DNA of 64,000 bases, taken from Lentibacillus sp. JNUCC-1 (GTDB lineage: Bacteria; Bacillota; Bacilli; Bacillales; Amphibacillaceae). Location of the stretch: contig NZ_WHOH01000001.1 of NCBI RefSeq assembly GCF_009741735.1, forward strand, positions 806,001 through 870,000, written 5' to 3'. Both the position numbers and the translations under genes were made by a program. This document shows positions 28,320 to 38,074 of the stretch, one piece after another; the stretch's first letter is position 1, and every line of letters starts with the position of its first letter. The notes under the pieces are model-generated. The model worked only from the letters and a program-made list of their open reading frames with translations, had not been told where the DNA came from and made no database searches.

Positions 28320-29799
28320 TTAATGGTTAACAGATGCTGCCTTCAACTGCACAAGCGCTTCCTCAAGCTCATCTTCAATCCCTTGCAACTCATCATTCTG
28401 CTCTTCCACCGAAGCTTTCCTCACCTCGATCATCCGCTCGACTTCTTCCTTATTTGTGCCACCTCTCACCGAGCGCCTTTCAACAAAGACGTTTGGATCA
28501 ATGATATCGTTCCACTCTTTTTCCGTTAATGAAGTACCGTCAATCATGTTATTAATATCCGCAACATCCCAGTCGTATAGTTCTTTGCCCGTCTGAACGG
28601 ACTCCTGCGCAACTTTAGCGGCTATGGTATGTGCCTTTCGAAAAGATAGGTCATGGTCTCTCGTCAGCACATCCGCAAATTCTGTAATAACGATCAGATT
28701 TTTTTTCGCCTCATTCTCCGCATGTTCTTTATTGAATGTTAAAGTACGGATCACCGCATGCATAAGCTTCATCACTCTTGAAGCATCATGGAAACTTTTG
28801 TACAAGGTAGGCTGGAGATCATCTTCCGTATCGACGATATCACCATATGGCGCATTGTGAAGCATTTGAATAACTGTTTGTGCTGATCCCGCTGAGCTGC
28901 TGGCTAATGCACGGGAATGTTCGATGGATACGGGATTTCTTTTTTGCGGCATGATGCTGGAAATCTGCACATATGGATCGGCCACCGTTATGAGTCCTAC
29001 TTCATGGGTGGCAAAGCGCAGGAATTCTTGTACCCATCTGCCTGTGTTAACCATCAAACTGACAATCGACTGGGCTGTTTCAATCAGATAGTCCCGGTGC
29101 CAATTGCATCATAAGAATTCTCCATCAACCCTTCAAAACCCAACAGCTCTGCCAAACGCTCCCGGCTGATAGGAAACCCTGTGGTCGTAATAGCTACAGC
29201 ACCTAGCGGCGAATGATTCACCGTATGATAGGCACGCATAAGCCTTTCACGGTCACGTTGTAAATTATCAAAGATTGCCAGCAAATAATGACCGAATGTA
29301 GTCGGTTGGGCAGGCTGTGTGTGGGTATGAGCAGCCATCACTGAGCCGGTATGCGCTTCTGCCTGCTCAAGTAGGGCATCACTTAACAGGTCCACATCCT
29401 TAACAAGTGAAAGGATATGTTCTCTTAACACATAACGGTACATTCCCTCCCCATGTCATTACGACTTCTCGCCATATGAACTTTTCCTGCAAGATCTTCG
29501 CCAATCAAGTCGCCCAATTTTGATTCCAAAGTGAAAAATAAATCTTCATACTGCGGCTGATATTTCAATTCAGCTCGGTCAATTTTTTCAAGTTTAGTCA
29601 ATCCTGATAAAATGGCCTCTGCTTCATCACCGGGAAGCAGCTTTTGTTCAGTCAACATTAGAACGTGAGCGCGATGCAGGGCAAACATCGCGTCGAATAA
29701 ATAATCCCTTTGATCTTCAAACACAGGCTTCAGCAATGCCTCCACATACGTATGTCCTGGAAATTTGGTACCTTCTTCTTTCAAGAATGCTTCTTTCAT
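28320..29799 (-). pseudogene. Argininosuccinate lyase/fumarase superfamily enzyme, two frameshifts
   Basis: ATG 29799 follows an AGGAGAG box. Three consecutive frames make one protein: an N-terminal part to RSRNDMG, a middle part (MYRYVLREHILSLV to DAIGTG) and a C-terminal part with the superfamily signature SSIMPQKRNP. The breaks are at about 29452 (GGGG before AGGG) and 29091 (GGG before ACT). One added G at each restores the frame and gives about 494 residues. Members remove fumarate or a similar group by beta-elimination. It is the last gene of the ROK-regulated operon, so the substrate need not be argininosuccinate. Confidence 0.8.
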
Positions 29800-29826
29800 A
29801 TTTATAAACACTCTCCTAGAATCCAA

Positions 29827-31220
29827 TTATTCATCATCTTTGAGATCTGATTTCAACCTTTGTAATTCGTCTTTTAAATCGGACACAACAGAAGCATATT
29901 CAGGATCACTATATCGATTAGTCATTTCCATCGGATCTTTCTCCAAATCAAATAATTCCCATTCAGGTTCCATTGGAATATCCACAGCTCTTGCCATTCC
30001 AAGTGCCTCATTATAGTAATACACCAGTTTATATCTGTCTGTTCGCACACCATAATGCGCACAGACTTTATGAGGCTTGCTCATATGTTCCCAATATCGA
30101 TAGTACATAGATGTTCGCCAGTTTTCTGGTGTTGTCCCCTCCAGGATTGGCACAAGACTATCTCCTTGCATAAAATCAGGGACCGGAATACCAGCAAACT
30201 CCAACAATGTCGGAGCAAAATCCACATTCAATGCCATCGCATCTGTAACAGACGCTTTTTGAATCTTTCTTGGGTATTTTATGATAAAAGGCATACGTAA
30301 GGATTCTTCATACATAAACCTTTTGTCATACCAGCCATGGTCCCCAAGGAAAAACCCTTGATCCGACGTGTAAATGACAATTGTGTCCTCTGATAGCCCT
30401 CATTTTCAAGAAAATCCAGCAGCCTTCCAACATTATCATCGATCGATGCAACACATCGTAAATAATCCTTGATATACCGCTGATAGTTCCAGCTCTTTTC
30501 TTCCTCATGTGACAATCCCTCAGGAGGCGCTATTTTTAAGTCATATTCATTAAGATCACGATCAATTCTCATAGCTGCTTCTTTAGCTGCTCTTGAGCGG
30601 TTGGAATAATCATCATTAAATGTCGGCGGCTCAGGAATCTCCAAGTCCTCGTATAAATGCATATGTTTCTCATCCGGTTCCCATGGACGGTGGGGGCTTT
30701 ATGATGACACATCAACATGAACGGTTGATCGTCTGCTCTGTTTTTGATCCAATTGATACTTTGATCTGTAATAATATCTGTGACATAGCCTTCAATTGTT
30801 TTTTCGGTTCCCATTTCAATCATTTTGGGGTTATGGTAATCCCTTGCCCGGGAAGAACGTTCCAATAATCAAACCCTGTTGGATCATTGACACCCCATGA
30901 CCCAGATGCCATTTGCCAATAATGGCTGTTTCATATCCATTCCGCTGTAGGATCTTGGGCATCGTTTCTTGTCTGCCATCAAATGTATCCCCAAGCGTTC
31001 GAACACCATTTAAATGATTATATTGTCCTGTTAAAATGGCTGCCCTGCTGGGAGCACAAATGGAATTGGTACAAAAACACTGGTCAAACCTCATCCCGTC
31101 TTCAGCAATCCTGTCTAAGTTAGGTGTCTTATTAATTTGACTGTCATAGCAGCTCATTGCATGGGCAGCATGATCATCACTCATAATAAAAATAATATTC
31201 GGTTGTTTCTCAGCAGCCAT
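29827..31220 (-). pseudogene. Sulfatase (type I, formylglycine-dependent), four frameshifts
   Basis: Five frame segments join into one arylsulfatase-like protein of about 465 residues. The start has the metal site [13 protein letters not shown] and the modification motif [11 protein letters not shown], whose Cys becomes formylglycine. GKWHLG, FMLMCHHKAP, SDQGFFLGDHGWYDKR and the C-terminal LFDLEKDPMEMTN follow in order. The breaks are near 30893-30910, 30841, 30697 and 30390, each at short G or C runs and each a one-base loss. No signal peptide is seen, so it is probably cytoplasmic and acts on an imported sulfated sugar. All active-site motifs are intact. Confidence 0.85.
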
Positions 31221-31268
31221 CCCATGTTCTCTCCTTCTTAAAATGTCATTATCATATAAAACCCATGT

Positions 31269-32102
31269 TTAGCCTTTTGTTCCAGTTAATGCGATACCTT
31301 CTACAATTTGCCGCTGGAAAATCAGGAATACAATAATCATTGGAATAACCGTTAACGTACTCATCGCCATGATCGTATTCCATTGAATCCCCCCGGCATC
31401 TGATGTGCCATACAGTGAGATCCCAACTGGCAATGTCCTCATTTTGGCGGTAGATGTTACAATAACCGGCCACAGGTAAGCGTTCCAGTTTCCTAAGAAA
31501 GTGATGATGGCCAGTGCTGATATTGCCGGTTTAACCTGAGGCATCGCGACACGCCACCATATTTTGAATTCACCCATCCCATCAATACGAGCTGCATCCA
31601 ATATGTCATCAGGCACATCACTCATAAACTGTCTCATCAAAAAGATGCCAAATGCCTCCATCATGCCTGGAAACATCAGTCCCCAATAAGAATCGATCCA
31701 ATGCAAATCACTACTGAGTACATACCAAGGAATAACAAGCATTTCTGTAGGAATCATCATCGTACTCAATATGAGCAAGAATATAGCCTTGGCACCGAAA
31801 AACCTGAACTTCGCAATGGTATATCCAATCAAAGAACAGAAAATGATATTACTCACCGTAACGACTACTGCAACAACGAAACTATTAAAGTACCATCTTA
31901 AAAAACCGGTTTCCGTAAAGGTATAAATATACCCGGACAGATCAATAGATTCAGGTAAAAATGAAAAGTTGTAGAAGTCGGTCAAACTTTTAAGTGAAGA
32001 CATAATCATCCATAGGAACGGAAAAGCTACAATAATAATTCCGCTCAGCAGTATGAGATGAATAATGAACTTCCCCATGCCGAATTTTTCCTTCATATTC
32101 AT
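31269..32102 (-). CDS. Carbohydrate ABC transporter permease (MalG type)
   Basis: 277 residues with six membrane segments. The inner-membrane EAA loop DAARIDGMGEFKIWWRVAMPQVKPA contacts the ATPase. It pairs with the permease just upstream (5-bp gap). The ATPase subunit is not in the cluster; shared MsmX-type ATPases commonly serve such importers. Confidence 0.9.
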   Translation of the reverse strand: MNMKEKFGMGKFIIHLILLSGIIIVAFPFLWMIMSSLKSLTDFYNFSFLPESIDLSGYIYTFTETGFLRWYFNSFVVAVVVTVSNIIFCSLIGYTIAKFRFFGAKAIFLLILSTMMIPTEMLVIPWYVLSSDLHWIDSYWGLMFPGMMEAFGIFLMRQFMSDVPDDILDAARIDGMGEFKIWWRVAMPQVKPAISALAIITFLGNWNAYLWPVIVTSTAKMRTLPVGISLYGTSDAGGIQWNTIMAMSTLTVIPMIIVFLIFQRQIVEGIALTGTKG

Positions 32103-32107
32103 CCCTC

Positions 32108-33016
32108 CTAGAACTTGTAGCTTTTATTAAGCACTCTGAATTGAATGAGTGTGACGATTAAAATAAGAATAAACAAGAATACTGTACTGGCGGCAGCAAA
32201 GTGCAAGTTATAATCTCGGAAACCTTGGTTGTACATATAGACAACAACACTTGCTGTACTGTTCAATGGACCTCCCAGTCCCCCGCCTGTCGCACCGCCT
32301 GTCAAGTTGGCAATCTGAGTAAATGTCTGCAGTGTTTGAATAACACCAATGATCGCCAGAAAGACAATAGTCGGATTTAACAGTGGAAAAGTGATCATCC
32401 AGAACTTCTTCCACCTTCCCGCGCCATCAATTTCAGCAGCCTCATAATATTGTCTTGGAATCACCTGAAGTCCGGCGGTGAAAATCAGCATACAGAAGCC
32501 CATCATTTGCCAAATAATTACGACGCTGACTGATATTAAAGCCGTATCAGGATGCGTGAGCCAGCCTTGTCCAGGAATGTTCAAGGCGTCAAGAATTTGA
32601 TTCAATATTCCTGTGTTAGGTTCATAGATCAAACGCCAAACCCAGCTGACTGCGACAATAGAAGTCATATAGGGCAAAAAGAAAACAATCCTGTAAAACC
32701 ATTTAAAACGATCCACGCGTTCAATCGCCAATGCAATTAATAACCCAAATGCCATCTGTAAAGGTACAATCAACAACACATAATAAATGGTGTTTCGAAC
32801 TGAAATCCAAAATACTTTGTCCTTCATCAGTTCTTTATAATGGTCTAGCGTAAAGACCGATGACCCCTCATATGTAAATGACATTGATAAGGCCTGAACA
32901 GCTGGTACAATTCTGACCCCTAAATAAAACAATATGGGTACCAGTAAAAAACCATAAGCAATAAGCGTGCGTCTTCTTTTCAAGGTCATTTGCCCTTTTT
33001 TCGAGCTTTTAGCCAT
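32108..33016 (-). CDS. Carbohydrate ABC transporter permease (MalF type)
   Basis: 302 residues, six membrane segments, with the EAA loop EAAEIDGAGRWKKFWMITFP. It lies directly between the substrate-binding lipoprotein and the MalG-type permease, completing a CUT1-family sugar importer for oligosaccharides. Confidence 0.9.
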   Translation of the reverse strand: MAKSSKKGQMTLKRRRTLIAYGFLLVPILFYLGVRIVPAVQALSMSFTYEGSSVFTLDHYKELMKDKVFWISVRNTIYYVLLIVPLQMAFGLLIALAIERVDRFKWFYRIVFFLPYMTSIVAVSWVWRLIYEPNTGILNQILDALNIPGQGWLTHPDTALISVSVVIIWQMMGFCMLIFTAGLQVIPRQYYEAAEIDGAGRWKKFWMITFPLLNPTIVFLAIIGVIQTLQTFTQIANLTGGATGGGLGGPLNSTASVVVYMYNQGFRDYNLHFAAASTVFLFILILIVTLIQFRVLNKSYKF

Positions 33017-33088
33017 TTACATTCTCCTTTCTTCCAGGCACACGACCATATTTTATAGCCGTATGCCCAGAAGCAGTATGATCACACA

Positions 33089-34381
33089 TTAATGTTCTTC
33101 AAAGTATTCATCCCGCACTGTTTGAATTTCTTCTACAAGCTCGTCAAATGTCTTGTCAATATCTGCGTCGTTTAAAAGAATTTGATCGACTTTGTTCATC
33201 ATGATTTCCCGCTCTTTTTCAGCTCTGACAAAGAAAGTCGCATGTGCATGCTCAAGACCTTTTACAAACGGCCCATAAACTGGATCTTCTTTAATCTCTT
33301 CATCTTCTGCAAGTGCTTGAGCTGCTGGCAACTCACCGACATTTTTCATCCATTCTCTTTGAACATCCTCTTGAATCAGGTACTCAAGAAACTTCTCACT
33401 CGCTTCCAATTTCTTGCCTTCTACACCTGTCGCAATCGCGTTCGTCCAATAAGATGCATAGTTGGATTCAAGACCGCCTTTTTCAAGTACAGGAAGCGTT
33501 GTAACACCCCAGTCGAAATCGGTACTGCTTTGAACATCCCCGATTCTGAAGGAACCATCAATGATCATACCTGCTTTTCCGGATATAAACGCCTCACTGT
33601 AACTATTAGCGAAGTTTTGATCCCCTATCTTATGTTCCTTGCTCATATTCACCCAATATTCAAATGCGTCATACCCCTCAGGCTCAGAGTTCCACAGGAC
33701 TTCTTTACCATCATCACTATATGGCTCAACACCAAACTGACGCAGCATAACCTGTTGGAACATGTGCAAGCCCTGGCCGCCTACGTTCCAGCCATAGCCT
33801 TCTTGTTCATATCTGCCATTGTCATCTAATACCGTCATTTTTTTCGCATAGTCAATGACCTCATCCCATGTTTCAGGCGGGGTATCTTTGTCCAGACCAG
33901 CCTCTTCAAACATGTCTTTGTTCCAAAATAATGCCAATGAACGTACAGCTATAGGCAATGTATAATACGTGTCATCAGTTTTGTTCGGTTCAACCATATC
34001 TACATAGTAATCACTGATCTCTTCATCAGTCATGAATTCATCACGTATCGGCTGAATGTATTCCCGATCTACATACTCAGGGACCCACCCATAATAAATG
34101 TTCATAATGTCAGGCCCTTTATCAGCCTTCATCGCCGCAAAGATCTTTTGCTGATATTGGTCGTGCGGATAATCCTGTGCAATCACTTCAATGTCAGGAT
34201 TCTCTTCTTCAAAATCCTTAATGATCTTATCAATCTCTTCAACTTTTGACGGATAAGTATACTGCCAATATGTGATCGTTGTCTTATCAGGATCACCTTT
34301 CGTTTCATCATCTCCACCACACCCGGCAATAAATAGCATGCCTGCCAAAATCCCTACCAATAACCATTTGATCTTTTTCAT
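33089..34381 (-). CDS. Sugar ABC transporter substrate-binding lipoprotein
   Basis: 430 residues. The N-terminus is a lipoprotein signal (MKKIKWLLVGILAGMLFIAGC) with the lipobox Cys at position 21. The mature part is a family 1 extracellular binding protein, rich in Asp and Glu. It would capture the sugar outside the membrane for the two permeases that follow. With a sulfatase downstream the ligand may be a sulfated oligosaccharide (inference). Confidence 0.9.
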   Translation of the reverse strand: MKKIKWLLVGILAGMLFIAGCGGDDETKGDPDKTTITYWQYTYPSKVEEIDKIIKDFEEENPDIEVIAQDYPHDQYQQKIFAAMKADKGPDIMNIYYGWVPEYVDREYIQPIRDEFMTDEEISDYYVDMVEPNKTDDTYYTLPIAVRSLALFWNKDMFEEAGLDKDTPPETWDEVIDYAKKMTVLDDNGRYEQEGYGWNVGGQGLHMFQQVMLRQFGVEPYSDDGKEVLWNSEPEGYDAFEYWVNMSKEHKIGDQNFANSYSEAFISGKAGMIIDGSFRIGDVQSSTDFDWGVTTLPVLEKGGLESNYASYWTNAIATGVEGKKLEASEKFLEYLIQEDVQREWMKNVGELPAAQALAEDEEIKEDPVYGPFVKGLEHAHATFFVRAEKEREIMMNKVDQILLNDADIDKTFDELVEEIQTVRDEYFEEH

Positions 34382-34400
34382 GTCACTGTCTCCCCTTTGT

Positions 34401-35078
34401 TTATGAAATAGGATAAACCCAATATGATTCTTTACTGAACGGCTCGAGTATTTGCTCTTTCAATTCAGGTGCTTCTCTTATCCTCATATCAAGCGGCAAC
34501 GTGATAAGTTCTGATTGCGACCGGTGTGCCCGCATGACATCCATTTTCTGATCGAGAACATCGGATACATCCACAACCATATCCGGCCTCCCCAGCTCTT
34601 CTTCCCGCTCACGCGTAATGGCGGCCCCGTATATAAGCGGCCTCTCTTCCACGGATAATTCCGATACCGCGATCGCAGTCGCTTTCGACAGCGCGTCATG
34701 ATCAGGGTGTACGCCATGCTCCGGATAAAACGTATAGATGATCTCCGGTTTGACATCCTCGATCACTTTTAATATACGGTTCGCCAAAAATTCCGGATCT
34801 CTGAACTGCAGTGTTTTGTCTTGCATCTTCCACAGGATCATTCGATTGATCCCAATTTTGTCACAAGCATCCTTCAGTTCCTTCTCTCTCACATCCGGAA
34901 GTGTCTCCCGATTCGCAAAAAAAGGATTCCCCATTCGCCGTCCCATTTGCCCCATGGTTGCACAGATCAGCGTAATGTCATCTCCATTGTCTGCGTGTTT
35001 AATCAATGTTCCAGCTCTGCCAAACGACTCATCATCCGGATGCGGAAATACAGCGAGTATTGATTTCTTTTTATCCAT
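34401..35078 (-). CDS. bshB2: BshB2/YojG-type LmbE family deacetylase
   Basis: 225 residues of the PIG-L/LmbE zinc deacetylases. The metal motif AVFPHPDDE is at the N-terminus, and HPDHD supplies the third ligand. The neighbour is YojF, the partner of B. subtilis BshB2 (YojG), which deacetylates GlcNAc-malate in bacillithiol synthesis. The start is ATG 35078 after AGGGGTG. Its place inside a sugar-uptake operon is unusual, and a deacetylase for the imported sugar is an alternative. Confidence 0.75.
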   Translation of the reverse strand: MDKKKSILAVFPHPDDESFGRAGTLIKHADNGDDITLICATMGQMGRRMGNPFFANRETLPDVREKELKDACDKIGINRMILWKMQDKTLQFRDPEFLANRILKVIEDVKPEIIYTFYPEHGVHPDHDALSKATAIAVSELSVEERPLIYGAAITREREEELGRPDMVVDVSDVLDQKMDVMRAHRSQSELITLPLDMRIREAPELKEQILEPFSKESYWVYPIS

Positions 35079-35105
35079 TTGTCCCACCCCTATTTCGGAT
35101 ATTGA

Positions 35106-35474
35106 TCATTCACCACAATCAAAAGGTGTTTTGCTAAGCTCTAGTCCAATCTTTAGATTCCCTTCTTTGTCATGACCTGCAAGCAGCAATTTGTCTTCTT
35201 CTAAAACCTCCCAATCTGTTAGTCCTTCTGAATACACCCATCCATCGTCAAGCTTCAACCCCACTGAAAACCAGGCTTCGTTTTTTACAATCTTCCCTTC
35301 TGAAAATTTTATTTTCCCATTTCTGATATATGCACACGCAGGCAAAGTCTCTGGATCCTGGACCCTTACATAAGAACCGGTTGACGTTTCCATATGCAGG
35401 AAGATTGGTTCATTTACATACTTATCAATTTCTTTTTGAACTTGATTAATTTCAATCGGTTGCATGTCTTTCAC
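35106..35474 (-). CDS. yojF: YojF family protein (DUF1806)
   Basis: 122 residues. It matches what I know of YojF: short, soluble, with AYIRNGKIKF, VGLKLDDGWVYSEGLTDWE and LLLAGHDKEG. In Bacillus it is encoded directly before bshB2, as here (27-bp gap). Its biochemical role is unknown. Confidence 0.8.
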   Translation of the reverse strand: MKDMQPIEINQVQKEIDKYVNEPIFLHMETSTGSYVRVQDPETLPACAYIRNGKIKFSEGKIVKNEAWFSVGLKLDDGWVYSEGLTDWEVLEEDKLLLAGHDKEGNLKIGLELSKTPFDCGE

Positions 35475-35480
35475 CCCTGA

Positions 35481-36686
35481 TTAAATTTTGATGACGCTTT
35501 CATTTTCTTTAAGAAATAAGGTTATCGCACCTAATACCCCAATACGTTCATCTAGCTCTGCAATCTCTATGTTTACTTCAAAAGGCACATATTCCTTCAC
35601 TTTTGCTTTCAACTTAGAGATAAACCAGTCGCCACTCTTTGAAATGCCACCTCCCAGCAGAATAATTTCAGGATTTAACAAAGACGTAATGTTAATAATC
35701 GCAGCACTCAAATCAGAGATAAATTCATCGATAACCTCCAGTGCCAGCGCATCATCCTTTTTGGCATATGTAAATATATCTTTGGCAGTGATGACCTCAT
35801 GACCGTAAAAAGGATGCTCAGGATGCTGTTTTAATTTAAATTTCATCTTTTCCACCAGCGCAGGACCTCCCAGCTGGCTATCCAAAAACCCATAGCCTTT
35901 GAAAGGTTTGGTATAGGCGTTGAAAGCTCTCTCTTTGTCGGTAATCATATAACCAACTTCTCCAGCCCCCCATTTACACCCTCTGTACAAATTCCCATTC
36001 AATAAAATCCCGCACCCGATGCCAGTTCCGATCGACAGAAGAATCACATTGCTTTTATTCCTGGCTCTACCAAGCCATTGTTCTCCTAAAACGCTTACAT
36101 TTACATCATTATCTATGAGCACTTTCCAATCAAATAAAGTCTCCGCCTCTTTTTTAAGCGGATAATTTATCCAATCCAAGGAAGGTGCATCAATGACGAT
36201 TCCTTCTTCAACATTCACAATTCCCGGTACACCGATCCCCATTCCCAAAACTTCCCCAGCACTAATTCGTGCATCTTTGAGAATCAGATGAACTGTATCA
36301 TGGATGACGTGTAATAACCCGACTTGTAATGAAGCTTGTGTATCAATCACCCGTTGGTCGTAAATGGTACCATTCAGATCACTCAAAGCAATTTCAACAC
36401 CCGAGCCGCCAATATCCACACCAACGACAAACCCAGCCTTTTCGTTAAAACTCAGCTGAATGGGTTTTCGTCCAACCTTCAAATGATCTTCAGTTTTATC
36501 CAGCTCGTTGATCCAGCCTTCCTCTATCAATTCATCAACCAATGCAGATACTGTCGGCTTGCTCAAATTGAGCTTCTTTGAAATGGTTGACCTGTAAATC
36601 AACGGATGCGACCTGATACAGTTTAATATTAACCGCTTATTCAGTTTTTTCGTGCTCATCATGGTTTGATTTACATCATTACGCAT
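35481..36686 (-). CDS. ROK family transcriptional regulator (XylR/NagC type)
   Basis: About 401 residues. An N-terminal winged helix (STISKKLNLSKPTVSALVDELIEEG) is joined to a ROK sugar-kinase-like domain with the phosphate motif VGVDIGGSG and a GIGVPGIV motif. The start is ATG 36686 behind GGAG at 7 nt. It is first in the operon with the sugar transporter, sulfatase and lyase, so it probably represses the operon and releases on sugar binding. The AT-rich 36700-36780 upstream holds TTAGTTAGTAAGAATTATTA, a loose inverted sequence that could be its operator. Confidence 0.85.
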   Translation of the reverse strand: MRNDVNQTMMSTKKLNKRLILNCIRSHPLIYRSTISKKLNLSKPTVSALVDELIEEGWINELDKTEDHLKVGRKPIQLSFNEKAGFVVGVDIGGSGVEIALSDLNGTIYDQRVIDTQASLQVGLLHVIHDTVHLILKDARISAGEVLGMGIGVPGIVNVEEGIVIDAPSLDWINYPLKKEAETLFDWKVLIDNDVNVSVLGEQWLGRARNKSNVILLSIGTGIGCGILLNGNLYRGCKWGAGEVGYMITDKERAFNAYTKPFKGYGFLDSQLGGPALVEKMKFKLKQHPEHPFYGHEVITAKDIFTYAKKDDALALEVIDEFISDLSAAIINITSLLNPEIILLGGGISKSGDWFISKLKAKVKEYVPFEVNIEIAELDERIGVLGAITLFLKENESVIKI

Positions 36687-36828
36687 CTCTAATCTCCAAT
36701 ACAATGATTTTGTAATTAGTTAGTAAGAATTATTAACAATTTATCACAGTGATTATTTTCTGTCAATAGCCGAAAGTGACAATTTATAAAAAATTTAATT
36801 TCCTGTATGAGTCATTACATTAACTAAA

Positions 36829-36871
36829 AAAAGCAAGAAGGAAGCAGACCACCGGCCTTTTCCTTCTTGCT
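36829..36871. terminator. GCAAGAAGGAA-family terminator between two operons
   Basis: AGCAAGAAGGAA pairs with TTCCTTCTTGCT, A-rich before and T-containing after. It lies 16 bp beyond the signal peptidase stop on the minus strand. Confidence 0.7.
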
Positions 36872-36886
36872 CTTATTTAACCCTCA

Positions 36887-37435
36887 TCAAAACAACCGAA
36901 ACGGAATCAACGAAAGCAACGCCTCACCCTTGATGCGCTCCCTAGCAATTGTGCCAACATCTGCGCTTCTGCTATCAAGACTTTCACCAGGGGTGCGGTT
37001 ATCCCCCATCACAAAATAGGCATCTTCTTCAACAACCGTTTTTTCCATATCATTTGAAATACCACTTACATATGACTCCTCAAACGGCTGTCCATCTACA
37101 AATACCACCCCGTCAGAGATTTCAATTGTTTCATTTGGCAATGCAATAATTCTTTTGATCACGTCATAACCATGTTCATCCCGGAAAATGATGATATCAT
37201 TCCGCTCCGGCTGATAAAGCAAATGACTCGATAATATGACATCATTGCTTTCAATCGTTTGAGACATTGAATTTCCACTAATTACTGTAATCCCAATCAC
37301 ATAACGAAAAGTAAAAATCACCGCAGCCATCATGACGGCAAATACAACCCAGCTCAGCCACTTTGATTTTTCCTTTTCATCTTTCCGCTCTTTTGTTTCA
37401 ACAAGATTGACTTCTGTGGCACTTATTAATCTCAT
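36887..37435 (-). CDS. Type I signal peptidase (Ser/Lys type)
   Basis: 182 residues. One N-terminal membrane segment (about 26-48) is followed by the catalytic Ser56 in SGNSMSQT and Lys94 in YDVIKRIIALPNE, with GDNRTPGESLDSR as the box E motif. It is therefore a bacterial-type enzyme of the SipS/SipT class, not the ER-type SipW. Its ATG overlaps the TGA of the preceding secreted-protein gene (ATGA), so the two are translationally coupled. Being last in an operon of three exported proteins suggests a dedicated peptidase for them. Confidence 0.9.
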   Translation of the reverse strand: MRLISATEVNLVETKERKDEKEKSKWLSWVVFAVMMAAVIFTFRYVIGITVISGNSMSQTIESNDVILSSHLLYQPERNDIIIFRDEHGYDVIKRIIALPNETIEISDGVVFVDGQPFEESYVSGISNDMEKTVVEEDAYFVMGDNRTPGESLDSRSADVGTIARERIKGEALLSLIPFRLF

Positions 37436-38007
37436 TTTTCATTACCTGCTTCTGGGTCACTGACATCTTTTTGTTTTGATGATTCATCACTTTCTGCTGC
37501 TTTTTCATCTCCACGATTTCCTTTTGCATCAGCTGAATCTTCCGCATCTGCTTTACCACCGCTTTGTATCTTGGACATCTGATCTTTAGCATCTTGAAGA
37601 ATCGACTGATATTTCGCCATGACTGAAGCCTTTTCATCATCATAGTTAACATCTATGTTTTCAATCAACGCATCCGCATATGTCTGTAATTCATCGATGC
37701 TTTTCTTTCTTTCCGCAGCAGTGAAGGTGTTCAATTGCTCCTTGGCATGCTCAATTTCCGCTCGCAGCTCTTTTTTCAACCGTTCTGTTTGCTTTGCCTG
37801 CTCTTCCGTAATGGCACGATCGATTTCAGTAATAGATTCAGTCTGATTGCGATCAAACCAGTTTAATAATATAGAAGAGAGATCCTGGTCTGCAAAAGCA
37901 ACGTTAATACTACCGCCAATAAATACAGTTAAAACAATAGCTCCAACCAGTAATCGAAGTCGTTTTGCAAAGGGCTTCCGTTTATGTATTTCTTTTCTGC
38001 TTCTCAT
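37432..38007 (-). CDS. Secreted coiled-coil protein with NWF motif (third of three)
   Basis: 191 residues. The signal peptide has a basic start and a core LRLLVGAIVLTVFIGGSI ending VAFA. Shortly after the cut comes LLNWFDRNQTESITEID, the motif shared with the two proteins encoded upstream. The middle is long, charged and helical (EEQAKQTERLKKELRAEIEH onward), and the tail is low-complexity acidic (about 145-191). I chose ATG 38007, 7 nt after AGGAGG; ATG 38010 is also possible. No known family. Confidence 0.75.
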   Translation of the reverse strand: MRSRKEIHKRKPFAKRLRLLVGAIVLTVFIGGSINVAFADQDLSSILLNWFDRNQTESITEIDRAITEEQAKQTERLKKELRAEIEHAKEQLNTFTAAERKKSIDELQTYADALIENIDVNYDDEKASVMAKYQSILQDAKDQMSKIQSGGKADAEDSADAKGNRGDEKAAESDESSKQKDVSDPEAGNEK

Positions 38008-38074
38008 CATAACGCCTCCTTTTTTGTAAAAGGGCCCGCACACCAACGCAAGCCCCTTGAAAAATTTTACATCA

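Noticed and set aside
28320..29799. Calling the lyase argH
   Set aside because: There is no argG or arginine gene nearby and it ends a sugar operon. Only superfamily membership is supported.
36887..37435. Assignment of the signal peptidase as SipW and its partners as TapA/TasA
   Set aside because: The enzyme has the bacterial Ser/Lys pair, while SipW is ER-type, and the secreted proteins have no sequence similarity to TasA or TapA as I know them.
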